Shown: positions 12,901 through 23,800 of the stretch, in pieces | How the letters are laid out: each line of letters starts with the position of its first letter | How positions within the stretch are numbered: the stretch's first letter is position 1 | From: Reticulascus tulasneorum | Taxonomy: Eukaryota > Ascomycota > Sordariomycetes > Glomerellales > Reticulascaceae | Reading direction: 5' to 3' | Length of the DNA: 64,000 nucleotides | Assembly: GCA_001557505.1 (NCBI GenBank) | Contig: LSAX01000008.1 | Coordinates: 558,001 to 622,000, forward strand | Program-made: the position numbers and the translations under genes | Notes under the pieces: generated by a model | What the model was told of the DNA's origin: nothing | The model's database searches: none | What the model saw: only the letters and a program-made list of their open reading frames with translations

Positions 12901-13476
12901 GGGCATCCAGCTTGTCGAAGTCCTTCTGGTTCGCCAGGGCCTGGGCTTCATTGACGGAGCTGATGCATCGCCACATGTTAGTACGTATCTGTATTCGGGT
13001 GCTTCTGAGTAGCACGCCTCAACAATCGAGAGCTAGGAGCCCCCTTACCAGATACGAAGGATGAGACCCGAATCCATCACTTTCTGCCAGTGCAACATAT
13101 TCTCCTCCAACTTCTTTAATCGGCTCTTCCGAATCACTGTCTTTAGTGATGTCTCGATAGCGCGCACCAGGCGGCGTTTCCCCCCAGCGGGCGGGCAGAG
13201 ACGTTTGATCTCGTCCTGGAGCTCGACCGACGCCTGCTGACACTTCCCAGCGATCTGTTTCAAATCATCCTCCGCCGCCGTAGCACTATTCTTCGAATTA
13301 CTCAGAGACTTCTTCACGGCAGTGGACAGATCAGCCAGGTGAGAGACCCGGCTGGCTAGGTCTTCTTCGACGGAGCCACCATCGTACACATGTCGAGCTA
13401 TTGAGATAACTCCCACACTGAAGTCGATCAGCTGCATCACATTGCACGCCAATCCGAGGGCGGCGATGGCCTCCAT
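9998..13476 (-). CDS. NACHT-domain STAND NTPase (NLR-like)
   Basis: Exons (minus) 13476-13049 and 12959-9998 give 1129 residues. The 89-bp intron has donor GTAAGG and a perfect TACTAAC branch point (12977-12983) followed by CAG, and it joins SGLILRI to CSVNEAQA. Residues 1-140 are a helical fungal N-terminal domain (FxxLACNVMQLIDFSVGV-like), of the class placed before NACHT in STAND proteins. After a helical stretch come Walker A ISGKPGSGKSTL (about residue 290-302) and Walker B ICIFLDGLDEV about 95 residues later. The remainder resembles the DUF7791-type helical region; no WD40, TPR or ankyrin repeats were seen, so the sensor half is atypical or short. Such proteins act in non-self recognition and regulated cell death in fungi; this specific role is inferred. 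Confidence 0.85.
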
Positions 13477-13680
13477 TGCGGCTCAACGTCGCTTTTGAGG
13501 TGCTTCCAGCCCAAGACAGGTTTGGTTGTACGTAGCCTTGCCAAGCGATGGCGATGATGAGGGCAGCGACGGGCATGCTGGGTCAGCGAGGGAGGTAGCC
13601 TGATCAGGCCGGGCTCGAGCCTAGGCACGTGACTGGGCCTGTCATTTTCATACGAAGTTATTTCCGTGTGTGTTCAGCCC

Positions 13681-14128
13681 CGACGAACACCCTTGCCCAG
13701 GACCTCATCAACCTCCTCTTGCGCTTTGCGGTACGCTTCAGGGAGCTTCAGCAGCTGATAAAAGGCAAAGGATAAAAAGCCAGACGTTGTCTCACGGCCA
13801 GCAATGACCAAGTTATCCAAAATGCTCTGATCGGCCATCTTCTTTCCCCGTTTTCAAGTCGACACTCATCAACGTGGAATCAAACAGATTGTTACGATTG
13901 CCCTTCCCTTCGGTTCTGCCCATCTCGAGGATTTCTTCTGCCGTGGTCCTCAAATTGAGATATCGGCATCGAACTTCCGGTCGGCGACTCGAAGGAAGAA
14001 GGATGGGGCGGTGGCCTTCGGGTTCGACTGCCGGCTTCTGTACGAAAGTCGCCCATTGCCTCAATGAACGGGTGCAGAGTCGGCGAGTACTAGCTATTAA
14101 ACCCGATATCCCATGGAGTAGACCATAG
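13681..14128 (-). pseudogene. relic of a CYP505-type (P450foxy-like) cytochrome P450
   Basis: Minus-strand reading in broken frames recovers pieces in the right order: MGYRF...NS with a stop, then YSPTLHPFIEAMGDF, then DRKFDADISI, LRTTAEEILE, NNLFDSTLMSVDLKTGK, and after a one-base slip ADQSILDNLVIAGRETTSG, ending AYRKAQEEVDEVLGKGV. This order matches the I-helix side of self-sufficient CYP505 P450s; the usual GHETTSG reads GRETTSG. At least three frame breaks and one stop are present, and neither the N-terminal part, the heme-binding loop nor the reductase domain is seen. It is a truncated non-functional fragment. Confidence 0.75.
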
Positions 14129-14878
14129 ATCGTGACAAAAAGTAGCCTCATCGCGCGGAGGATTGTCTCTTTGCTATTTGCATATCAAAGGCGCGGGTTT
14201 GACTATCAGCGCAAAGAAAGGTCACTAGGAGTGGATCGAACATAATTTAAACAAACACCATGAACTGCCTCCATGAGATTGCTGATTACATGCTCAGTCA
14301 CACTCTAAGACAAGCTGTCTGTTCCTGACGCCGGTGTCATGGGAGACCTTGTCGATTGTGCAGTAGTATGTTAGCTTGTAACATTATTCGGTTCATTCCC
14401 AATCCCAGGCCGCCAAATACATATTTAAAAATCTCTGTTTTCAAGATCCATTAAAACTGGAACGGTCAGAAGCCAACTATCAATTTGCAATCGTTGTGGA
14501 TCGCGTTCGGCTCCACCCGGGAATCTTTAGGCCCATATCCTGATCACGTAGTCGTGTTCTCGATATTGGTATTGATTCTTGTACCCCTGCTTCGCGTAGA
14601 TATTTCTGGCTGCCTGGTCTTCGGTCGTAGTGAGCACTGTTGGCCATGTCGGGTATATATGGACAGAGTAATAATGTTAAATTATGAGTGTGAAGAAACT
14701 AAATTCTTTATATGTAAAGTGTAGTAGTTAGGTACCTCTTTTATATGTCCCTTTTCTACGTGCTTTACTACGTGTAGTATTGATTCCTCAAACTACCACC
14801 CCAGGGGCAGGAGGGATTAGGTATACAATACAGATTCGAAAAAAAGGATTCATGTAAATAAACACAATATAATCTGAC
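14129..14878. other. AT-rich intergenic stretch
   Basis: AT content rises clearly from about 14650 to 14880. No gene is supported. The P450 relic may once have extended into this side, but no further P450 match could be read. Confidence 0.5.
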
Positions 14879-15491
14879 TTAATAGCAACCATAGGCCGCG
14901 TGTCGGAGACCAGCTACAAGACGTGCCCCGTTATGGCCATGGCAAACTCCCGAGCCGCCAAAGCTGTTCAACTGTCAGTTGGCATGCACGCTTGACGAAA
15001 GCTTGCTGTTAGGCATCTTACCACTGAGAATTGGTAGGGCAACAATTAACACGAATGTGATTCGTAATCCAGCCGGCCTCCCAGCGAGGGATACTAGCGT
15101 GCGAAATCTCGAGGTTGTGTATGCAGATTTTGGCGGTTCCCCATGTCCATTGTACATACCCTCCCCGTGCAAAGACAGTCACACTTGTCCACGGGTCGGT
15201 GTTCTGGAGCCATTGTCTTAGACTAATTGCATCAGATCTGCTAAAGGCTGGCGTGGGACTGGACCAGCATTCGGCACGCTTTGCTAGCGCACCATAGGTC
15301 TTTCCGCGTGACGAAATGCTCGTGGTGCTAGTGTGGTTGTCAGGTTCATATAATTCAAACGAGCCAGCTTGAATTGGGACAAAATTCGGGTCAAAGACGC
15401 CAAAATCAGAGGCAACAGTTTCAAAAGCAGGGTAGGTGGAAACGAAGAGGGGATATATAGCCAGAGTGGCAAATATATCGAAGGCTCGCAT
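14879..15491 (-). CDS. small secreted Cys-rich protein with Kex2-like site
   Basis: Exons (minus) 15491-15022 and 14963-14879 give 184 residues. The intron GTAAGA...GAACAG (57 bp) replaces the read-through stop and adds a C-terminal exon beginning CFGGSGVCHGHNGARL and ending YGCY. Residues 1-21 form a signal peptide (MRAFDIFATLAIYPLFV). A LAKR dibasic site at 69-72 suggests Kex2 cleavage, leaving a mature chain of about 112 residues starting AECW with seven Cys (about 75, 123, 150, 151, 157, 164, 183). I do not recognise the family. It could be an effector-like or wall-associated protein; no activity is claimed. Confidence 0.6.
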
Positions 15492-17175
15492 TTTGGAACA
15501 AGTTTGTAGTAGGGGTCTCGGTCAGTGAATTCGTTGTCATCTAGAAACAACCAGTGGCCCGGAATCGGGGTCGGGGGTTTGCTCTCTTATAGACAATCCT
15601 GTCAAGCACAAGAGTCTTTTCTTTGGATTGACTTCTCTGAAAATGTCGAGTTATTCTATTGAGGCTTCAGTGAAAGATGGCGGACTACTAGCACGCATGC
15701 AGGGCGCCTCTGGAACCCATCTATGAGGTTTGTAAGCCTACAATTGATTGCAGGCGTCCTATAAGATAGACTCTGAACGCCGCACTTGAATCGATAGTTT
15801 CCAACGACTAGGTCGATTGGTTGAGGGAACTTGGAATGACCAGCGGCGGCTTAAAGTCCGAGCGCTGGTTGGATAGCCGTGGTTGCTGAAGGTTCCAATG
15901 TGGAAGTAGAGTCGGGGGCCAAATAATGGGAAATGTGACGCCTTCGCAGCTTGGCACCATTTTCGGGAATTGTAACTTTGTCACCATAGGTCATGTTACA
16001 CGCCTCCAAAGACTCAAGCTGGCTAAAACTTGGTCTGTTTTATTGCCTCAGCTGCCAGAGTAGAAATAGCGAGGTGCAAGTCTGACTGGAAATATATCGG
16101 CTTGGCATCTTGGGTGCCGCTTCGGGAGCCAGGACCTACGCCATGGCCGACGCAGCAGCAGGCAATCAAGAAAAGGGACAAGCGCTGACACCACCTCGCT
16201 TCAACCTCAACCCATCACCAACACCGACCAGTTCACTGGGACTCTCGCAAGCTCAGGCAATTGCCCCACTCGCAATCGCTGCCTCTCCCTAGCAAGATCT
16301 ATACTTGGATCTCCAACTTAGTAGATTGTGAAACGTCTCGAAATCACAACGGAGAGACGCAAGCTACCTTACGAGCAAACCGGAAACATAATCACGATGA
16401 TCGTCATGTGGAGCCTGCTGGAAAGACTTCTGGCAAGTTGAAATGATATTCAAGAACACCCTTACTTCTCCAAAACTCCAAGCACTACAAAGCCAAATAT
16501 CCTATCAACTTTCAGGTTGAACACTTGCCTGTACATTCGGTTAGGAAACCTGCATACTTATATCTGGGAGCTTCTCAGCTCATCGTAGATAGGCCAATCG
16601 AGCTAGTCGAGCTATTATGGCTATAGTTGCCCGCTGTTGTGGGAGGGCTTGGAGCTTGGTCTGAGCGGAGTTTGGGGGGTTGCATCCACGCTGGCACAGC
16701 TTTTGTTGCCCAGTCCTTACGACTCCCACGGCTCTGGCTTGGTCATCGCTTCCAGAGCACACCTGGGCAACCCACAAAGTCATGACGAGGAGATTCTCGT
16801 GGGATTGGCAGCGGGTTGGTTGCCAAGAAGTAGGCAATGTACGGAATGACAGTTACTGGGATCTCAGGTAGTTAGTCTGTCTCAGAACCCGACTCCGTAC
16901 GTACCGCTAAAGTCACAGCGATGTGGGGGACAGTCGGATAGCAAACGATACCCTCCTTGATGCCATCGGCGTTGGCCATTACCTGCGCGCCAGAACACAC
17001 ATCCCGGAATCGCTGCTATCTCAAGATTCGATTGTAGTTGATCCGAAAGTCTCGAAACAATGTTCTTAACACTATCTTCGCAGTTTTCCTGATCTACCAA
17101 AGTGGTTGCGTCGCGGGTATACTCTGAAATACCGTATTCATTAACCTTCATTTATCATAGCATCGCCTTCAGATC
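15492..17175. other. long intergenic stretch with weak ORFs only
   Basis: No convincing gene. A 44-codon ATG frame at 16142-16292 (plus) is rich in Ala, Pro and Ser and has no match I know. On the minus strand at about 17151-16860, an ATG frame and an overlapping frame (NADGIKEGIVCYPT) both look slightly protein-like but cannot be joined into one gene by an intron I can see. This may be a degraded exon. Confidence 0.35.
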
Positions 17176-19044
17176 TCAGCCGAGCAAGTCATCCACGTAG
17201 CCGAGTACATCACGATTTTCATCACATATACGTGCCCATTCCAGCAGCAGCCTCCAGACGTAAAGTCGCATATCAACACGACGCAGCACCTTTTCTCCCC
17301 ATGCCTTGCCTTGTTCTGCGATCCAGCGTGCAGCCGCGTCGCCTTTTCGAATGCCGCTTTCGTCGTCACCGTCGGTAAAGTAGTCGAGCACGGCGTAGAT
17401 GTCCTGGAAGGTGTTGTCTAGAGGGGCGAAGTGGAGCCAGGGAACGAGCCGATCGTCGTGCCATTCCGCGTAAATTGTCGCTTTGAGCGGCAGGCTCGTC
17501 GACATGATGAAAGCGCGGAATCTCGCGCTGAAACTATTCCCATCGACTTGTGGAGCGAACTTATACTCGTACTGTTTCTTCATGGCCATTTCGGGCACAG
17601 TGGAGAGGTACGGGCTGATGAACCTGCACGCGCTGGGGTCGTTTCGCGGCTGGCACAGCAGGTTCGTGAATGCAACGTCGGCGAAGCCGGAGGACAGCCA
17701 CTTCCCCAACTGGCCGGTCCGGCGGCGCGTAAAATTATAGAGCTCCAGCGGTGGCAGATCAAATGTCATAGCGCGGGCTCCTGTGGCCTCTACGCCGCTC
17801 ACCGTAGTACTATTGAGCATTTGCACTAGTCGCTGCCTGTGAAAATGCATCCAGTTGTCTTCCCGATTTTCTCCTCCAGTTGCGACTCCACGCCAAATTA
17901 CGCCATCCTTCTTTTGATTCCACGGCGGTCCTTGCGAGTTGCCACCAGAGTAGTGTGTATCTTCTGACAGATACATGGCGCCAGGAATCAAGATATCGTT
18001 GCTCATAGCGAGTTTGCAACCCCCAAACATGGGAATTAGCTCGTCACTGATGCGAGTAGATCCTGGCTCGACGAAGGTGCCGTGCAAAGAGCGGAGATGA
18101 GGTTGAGTGCAGGGGTCCATCGAAGCCGTAAAATTACGCACATAGCCTTTGAGCGAGTAGTCCGGGCGCCAATCAAGCGGCATATCGGGTGCGGTAGAGA
18201 AGTCGGTTAAGGCGGGAACGTTCCGAGCCGGTGAGTCGGGAGGGCAAGCCACTCTTGCATAATCCCACCATTTCCTCGATTGCGTTTTCCATTCCGGCTC
18301 ATAAGGCCGATGGCTATTGGCGCCCGTCTCGGCATCCATCTCGGCAAGCCCGGTATATTTCGAGATTACCGCATCTACGGGCGGTATCTGTCGACTCTCG
18401 CGCTCCGTACGAGCGTAACCAGTTATTGTGTTCCAAGGGACTAACAGTCGACTCTCATCATATCGGTTGATGGGCATATCAACGTCGGGTAGATGCTGCG
18501 CAATCTCAGAAACAAGCCCAGTCCACAGATCCAGCCAAATGGGCGCCTTCTTCCCCTTCTGACGGGGGGCTTCTGCGACACCGTGGCGAACGCGAACGAC
18601 ATGGTGCCAGGAGCTCGCCCGCGATGCAGTGGTGTTTGGGTCCAGGGCCCAGAAGGGATTCAAATCGTGGTATATGCGGTCGAAAAAGTCCTCGATCAGG
18701 ATAGCATCGTTGTCCAGGGCGTACTGAGCCCATCGATCGAACCCTGGTGGGGGGTGCCTGCCGCGCCGCCTTCGATATTCAGCTGCGGCGCCTGGGACGT
18801 CGAATGTGCGCTTCTCGAGGAAGGACTCATGGTTTCGACGGGCATCGTGGATCAGCCGGTCAATCGGGTGGCTTCCGAGAGAGGCGAAGGGTATACTGAA
18901 GTAGTCTACGCCGAGGCCCGTATGAAGTTGGGACCCTGAAGAGTCTCGATGGACCAGGAAGTAGTAGAGGCCGAGGACTGCGACAAAGAAGACGGGCACG
19001 GAGCGCACGAGATGCCTTGGCGAGCAAGACCGGAGCGTGACCAT
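17176..19044 (-). CDS. GT90 / CAP10-family glycosyltransferase
   Basis: A single exon of 622 residues. A type II membrane anchor lies near residues 13-32 (VRSVPVFFVAVLGLYYFLVH), followed by a stem and a luminal domain. The CAP10 signatures are present in the second half: CKLAMSNDILIPGAMYLSED, VIWRGVATGGENREDNW, FHRQRLVQMLN, and later KYEYKF-like and DGNSFSARFRAFI segments. Family members (cryptococcal CAP10/CXT1, POGLUT-like) transfer xylose or glucose in the Golgi; donor and acceptor cannot be read from sequence. The upstream region is unusually rich in TACGTA hexamers. Confidence 0.85.
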   Translation of the reverse strand: MVTLRSCSPRHLVRSVPVFFVAVLGLYYFLVHRDSSGSQLHTGLGVDYFSIPFASLGSHPIDRLIHDARRNHESFLEKRTFDVPGAAAEYRRRRGRHPPPGFDRWAQYALDNDAILIEDFFDRIYHDLNPFWALDPNTTASRASSWHHVVRVRHGVAEAPRQKGKKAPIWLDLWTGLVSEIAQHLPDVDMPINRYDESRLLVPWNTITGYARTERESRQIPPVDAVISKYTGLAEMDAETGANSHRPYEPEWKTQSRKWWDYARVACPPDSPARNVPALTDFSTAPDMPLDWRPDYSLKGYVRNFTASMDPCTQPHLRSLHGTFVEPGSTRISDELIPMFGGCKLAMSNDILIPGAMYLSEDTHYSGGNSQGPPWNQKKDGVIWRGVATGGENREDNWMHFHRQRLVQMLNSTTVSGVEATGARAMTFDLPPLELYNFTRRRTGQLGKWLSSGFADVAFTNLLCQPRNDPSACRFISPYLSTVPEMAMKKQYEYKFAPQVDGNSFSARFRAFIMSTSLPLKATIYAEWHDDRLVPWLHFAPLDNTFQDIYAVLDYFTDGDDESGIRKGDAAARWIAEQGKAWGEKVLRRVDMRLYVWRLLLEWARICDENRDVLGYVDDLLG

Positions 19045-20821
19045 ACTAGCATATCGCCGCGCAACACGGCCCCAGAGGGATGAGAGAAGGATGAAGCAAT
19101 GGAGATGATTTGCTCCCTGCCATTGGCATGAGCTTTTCGCGACATGTTTTCCGAAGGTAAAATGGATTGGAAACCCGACTACGACTACCTACCTACGTAA
19201 GTACGCACTAACTAAATTCGACACCAGCTCTACCTTACTCTACGTAGTAGGTAAGCTAGCGGCATTTAGGAGGGAGGAAGGAGCGGAGTGCTGGGATGGG
19301 GCGCACTAAAGACGACTTAGTGCCTACCTACTAGCAGGGTACATAATAGCTGCCTGATAACAGATGGGATGAGGTACGGAGTATTACATATTACATATTA
19401 CAATGTACGTAGGTATGATGGATGAGACGCCGGAATTGTGGGCCTGCACAGATGGCGAAGAACCTCCTCAAAAAATCTCGTCATCCCTTTGGCGTCTTTC
19501 TGTGGATCATCAGAGACACGATGCGGAGCATGCGGCTTGATTCAGGGTGAAAATATGCGTATGATGTTGTGACTGACTGAAAACCAAGGGCGCCCCATAC
19601 TCTACTCCCTACGTAGTAAGAGGGATGGATCTACTCCACAAGGAAGTTTAAAGTTAGACCCTAATCGATGACGGCGTAACACGAAATGTCCGACTATTAG
19701 TATTTTGCCGTGCTGGTGGCCATGGAGTATGGCTTATTACATGTCAAGCTTCCCCCCTCTATGCCTCTCCCGGAGAAGGATTGCGAATGCCTGCCGGGGA
19801 GTTTGAATATACCACGTCACAGCTTGTACATTTTGAACTGGTTTTCATTTCACAAGGAGGTATATGAATTACTGCTACGTAACACGTAGGACCTTTTGGT
19901 GGTAGCCTAGTCAACTAGTCAGCACCAAGTCTAAAGGATTGTGATCCTCCACGGCCCAAAGCTCCCGCCCGAAAGGAGCTGCCAATGCTCCCATGGGCTG
20001 CTGTGTCGGAACTTACCCCTGCATATCGATATTGAATTTCGGAATCTCGATTTTGTGTTGCCAGAAATGTAGAGGAGTCGTACGTACTGCAAAAGGTTGT
20101 AGCTGTGAAGCTTCAAACCTCACACACAGTCGAAGGTGGTCATGCTGGGCCTGATAAACACTTGGCAGACGCCAAGTGACAATGAGCAGGAATCAGCCCG
20201 GACACAGAGTCCAATGAGCCCAACCTGCCCGATTCGAACGCCGGATCATCCGGTCCCCCGTCGTACATTTCGACGAACCACTCATCCGCCTGCCGAATTG
20301 ATGTTTCTCGCAGACGAAGAGGCCTCTGGTCTACAATACACTGCTGGGTGTGCAGTGCCGCATGGAAGTGGTATATCCTCCGATCTGTAGCGCACGTGCA
20401 AACAGGACCAATTACTGTCATGGCGGCGACTGTATTTGCAGTGGCCTTGTATTATGCCTGTTTGAGGCAAGTAGTGGGTGACTCGGGGCGTTTATGACCC
20501 CTTCTTGCTGTAGCAGCCGGTGATTTCCATACTGACATGGAAGACTGCTCTCAATCTATCTCCAGATGCAATTGGTCTTCCGTTATTTCCTCTTGAGGGA
20601 TTGTTGCATGGCATCCTTGAGCAGAATAGTTAATACTGCGCTCCACTCATTTGGCCAACAAATGGTCATTAATATTACGGAATTAGCTAGTTACTAGATA
20701 TTATTTTCAACGCCGAACGTGTTGGGTATAATGTAAGACATTGCAGGACAAGCATTTCTCTCGTGAGAACGCGCACAGAACAACACTCGCAGATCATCTC
20801 ATGACGTCCGAAACAGGTGCT
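19045..20821. other. long intergenic stretch upstream of GT90
   Basis: No gene is supported. It holds runs of CCTACCTA-like sequence (about 19184-19200, 19322-19332), a short ATTACAT tandem (about 19383-19402) and repeated TACGTA hexamers listed separately. Overlapping ORFs at 20136-20421 on both strands have no family signature. Confidence 0.5.
19194..20086. promoter_or_regulatory. cluster of TACGTA palindromes
   Basis: TACGTA occurs at 19194, 19241, 19406, 19610, 19876 and 20081, several within a wider CTACGTAG or CCTACGTA context. Six copies of one palindromic hexamer in under 900 bases is well above chance (about 0.2 expected). They lie upstream of the GT90 gene start at 19044, so they may be a regulator-binding array, although simple low-complexity spread of the CCTACC motif is an alternative. 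Confidence 0.35.
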
Positions 20822-23800
20822 TCACATTCCTGGCTTGTGAAAGTCATCGTATGGCGGCCAGTTCCCCAGTTCCGCCGGATCCCCCCCAATGCGAACATAC
20901 GTCCCAACTGCAGGCACGCCGCCATCTAGCACGAACAGCTGATACCAGCCTGGCGGGCAAATATTCCCATTTGGCGGTGCATCCACTGTACAAGTTGCAC
21001 CCGTGCAACGAACTGCCGGCATCAGCGTGCGGGCACCCATCGAATTTCCGTGTGTGCTGCTCACGGCACCGAGCAGCGTCACTGTGATGGCGCCGTTCCT
21101 GGCCGCCGCGCCGAGCGTGAATGGGATGCCTGCTTGGCCGTAGGCCCAATCCTTATTGGTGATGGTAAAGGTCGGGCGTGGCTTACCCGTCAGGAGGTAT
21201 GGCGGGATGAATACCTCAACACGGTACTCCTCGGGTGTCGCAGGGGGGGCCGTATCGATTGCACCGGTAGGATCAGACCCAGAAATGAGGACGCGGCCAT
21301 CAAGCAAGGTGATTGCCTCGCTGTGGTAGAGACGGGCAATCGTGGTATTGGCCATGACAGTGATGCGTGCGCCGTATGGCTTCGAGGGGTCATAAAGCAG
21401 GGCATTCTTGTTGGGATCCATCCCTAGTCCAAAACCAGCCCAGCCGTGGACGGCGCCGTTCGCAATCAGATAGGTACCGTCCGGTAGAGGGGCGATGCAA
21501 GGCATGACACGGCGTGATGGCATGCGCTCGATCACCCAAGTTGGATTTGGGACGTCAGGGAACGTGGAGACGCACGTGTCAAGAGCATAGCCGGGACCCT
21601 TCGTCGAACCGCCGCAAATGAGAATGCCAAGAGGATCTGTGTAAGGGGCATGTTGCGGGAGCAAGACGGCGGCTCCTTCTTGTGGGTATGTGCGACCACC
21701 ACTTACGTCATCACTGACAGTGCCAGGCATGTTGGGTATGGTCCGAAGGGTCTCAAAAGTAACCGGGTCCAAGATTCTGGCCTCATTCCTTGAGACTTTG
21801 GGTTAGCTGGAATCCTACGTGGCTGAAGCAGGGGATGTCATATTGGTGGGGGAGAGGGAAGATATGAGACGGTAGGAAGGGCAACTAACCAATAGCCAAC
21901 AAATATTCCACCACTGGGAAGAATGGCCAGGAAAGGATAAAGATTATCAGGATTAGTCCGCTCCAGCCAATCCATGAAGAGCGGCGCGGTTCCCGTATAA
22001 GGAAGAATCTCGAGAGACGGGGTCGCGTGACAGTTCGAGCAGGCTTCACCACCAACCACCAACACAGACCCATTAGTCATTATAAGAGCACTGGGATACC
22101 AGCGCTCTGCTTGGAGGGAAACCTCGTCCTGATTTTCTTGCCAATCGTTTTTGCCCCAGACCCCGGGAGATCCATCCGGCCAATACAAGCGAGTTCCGAA
22201 CGTGGAGGCGCCAGCCCAGCCGCCGAGAGTAAGTTGTCTACCCGCTTTGTCTGGGAGAATAACACCGGCAGCGCAGAAGACGTCGGTGCGAACATGCAAC
22301 GGACGCCACGCGAGACTGAAGTTGCCTATCGCATCCAGGTCAAGCTCGTATGCGCCGGTCTCATTCCCGGGGGCAGTTCCAGGGCCTTTCGATATGAAGC
22401 TGACCTTCCCAGTGACGGACTGCATGGTCATAAGCGGCACAGTAACACCACCAATGAGAAACTGGTACTCTCCAGCCGCGGCAGGGGCTTGGGGGAATGT
22501 CCAAGTATAGAGAGGTGCGCCTGTCCAGAAGTAGGTGGTCATCCGGCTCCCGTCACCGCACCATGCGGAAGGGAGACCTTTGCAAGGAATTTTACATTCA
22601 GCTTCCGGTCTGAATGTTGCTCCAGAAGTCGCAATGTTAGCTGGATCGCCGCAATAACACTCGTCGCCAAATTCTAGGCCCGCGGCCATGTACCCATACT
22701 TGGCGCAGCGGTCGAGACACATATTAGGTGTCATGATGCCTGCGTACAGGTGGATTTCCCACGAGAATGTACGCTTCTGGTTGACGTTGTCCATGACGCA
22801 GCCTTGATATGTCCAGGCACCATTGAGTCCCGTGGTTTGAGGTGAAGGGACTGCGTAGGCTACTGGGGTTCCAAGAGACCAAATTGAGACTCGGTCTCCA
22901 GCTCCACACTTCTCAGCGGGATTCCCAGGACATGCCGTGCTGCACTGCGATTCGTCGGTTTTCACTGCACCGTTGATCAAATACTTGCCACAAAAGCACT
23001 GCGCTCCGTACTCGGCGCCCGAAATAGTGTATTCTGGATTTTCTGCGAGGCATGCTCGTGCACAGTTTTCTGCGCTATTAGTCTGGCTGTCTGGCACTTG
23101 ATGCTCGAAGATGCGACCAGCAGCTCCGTCAATCCAGCAGCCCTGGTAGGTCCATCCAGATGGCATCCCGGTGGGAGCAGCCACGGTGCTTGAACTGGTA
23201 GTGCGAACGGAGCTGGTGATACTAGTGATGCTGGTCGTGATGATGGAGCTAGAGCTGGTGGTGGAGGGAGCTCGGGATGAGGTGCTGCTAGTAGTACTGC
23301 TGGATTTGGTTGTGACAATAGAGCTGGAGCTGGTAGTGGAAGAAACATGGGAAGAGGTGCTGCTACTAATACTGCTGGGTTTGGTTGTGACAATAGAGCT
23401 GGAGCTGGTAGTGGAGGAAACATGGTAGGTGCTGCTGCTGGTACTGCTAGGTTTGGTTGTGATAACAGAGCTGGAGCTGATGGTGGAAGAAGCATGGGAC
23501 GAGGTGCTGCTGCTGGTACTGCTGGGTTTGGTTGTGATAACAGAGCTGGAGCTGAGTATTGACGTGACGTGGGATGAAGTGCTGCTACTAATGCTACTAG
23601 TTTTAGTCGAGATTAGAGAGCTAGAGCTGCTAGTTCTGGTAGTGGGGATGGAACTGGAGCTGGAGCTGGAGCTAATTATGGAAGAACCATGGGACGAGGT
23701 GCTGCTACTGATACTGCTGGGTTTAGTTGTGACAACAGAGCTGGAGCTGAGGGTCGACACTACTCGTGATGACGTGCTGCTGGCGACCGAACTAGATGTT

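Noticed and set aside
13018..13048. 31-bp intron ending at the nearest AG in the NACHT gene
   Set aside because: Too short, and it meets a stop 13 codons later; the 89-bp intron with TACTAAC keeps the frame.
16882..17151. Possible small gene on the minus strand
   Set aside because: Two overlapping frames look slightly protein-like but no intron joins them and no family was recognised.
20195..20275. tRNA-like B-box (GTTCGAAT on the minus strand) with an A-box-like stretch
   Set aside because: No acceptor stem or matching T-stem could be paired, so it is not a tRNA.
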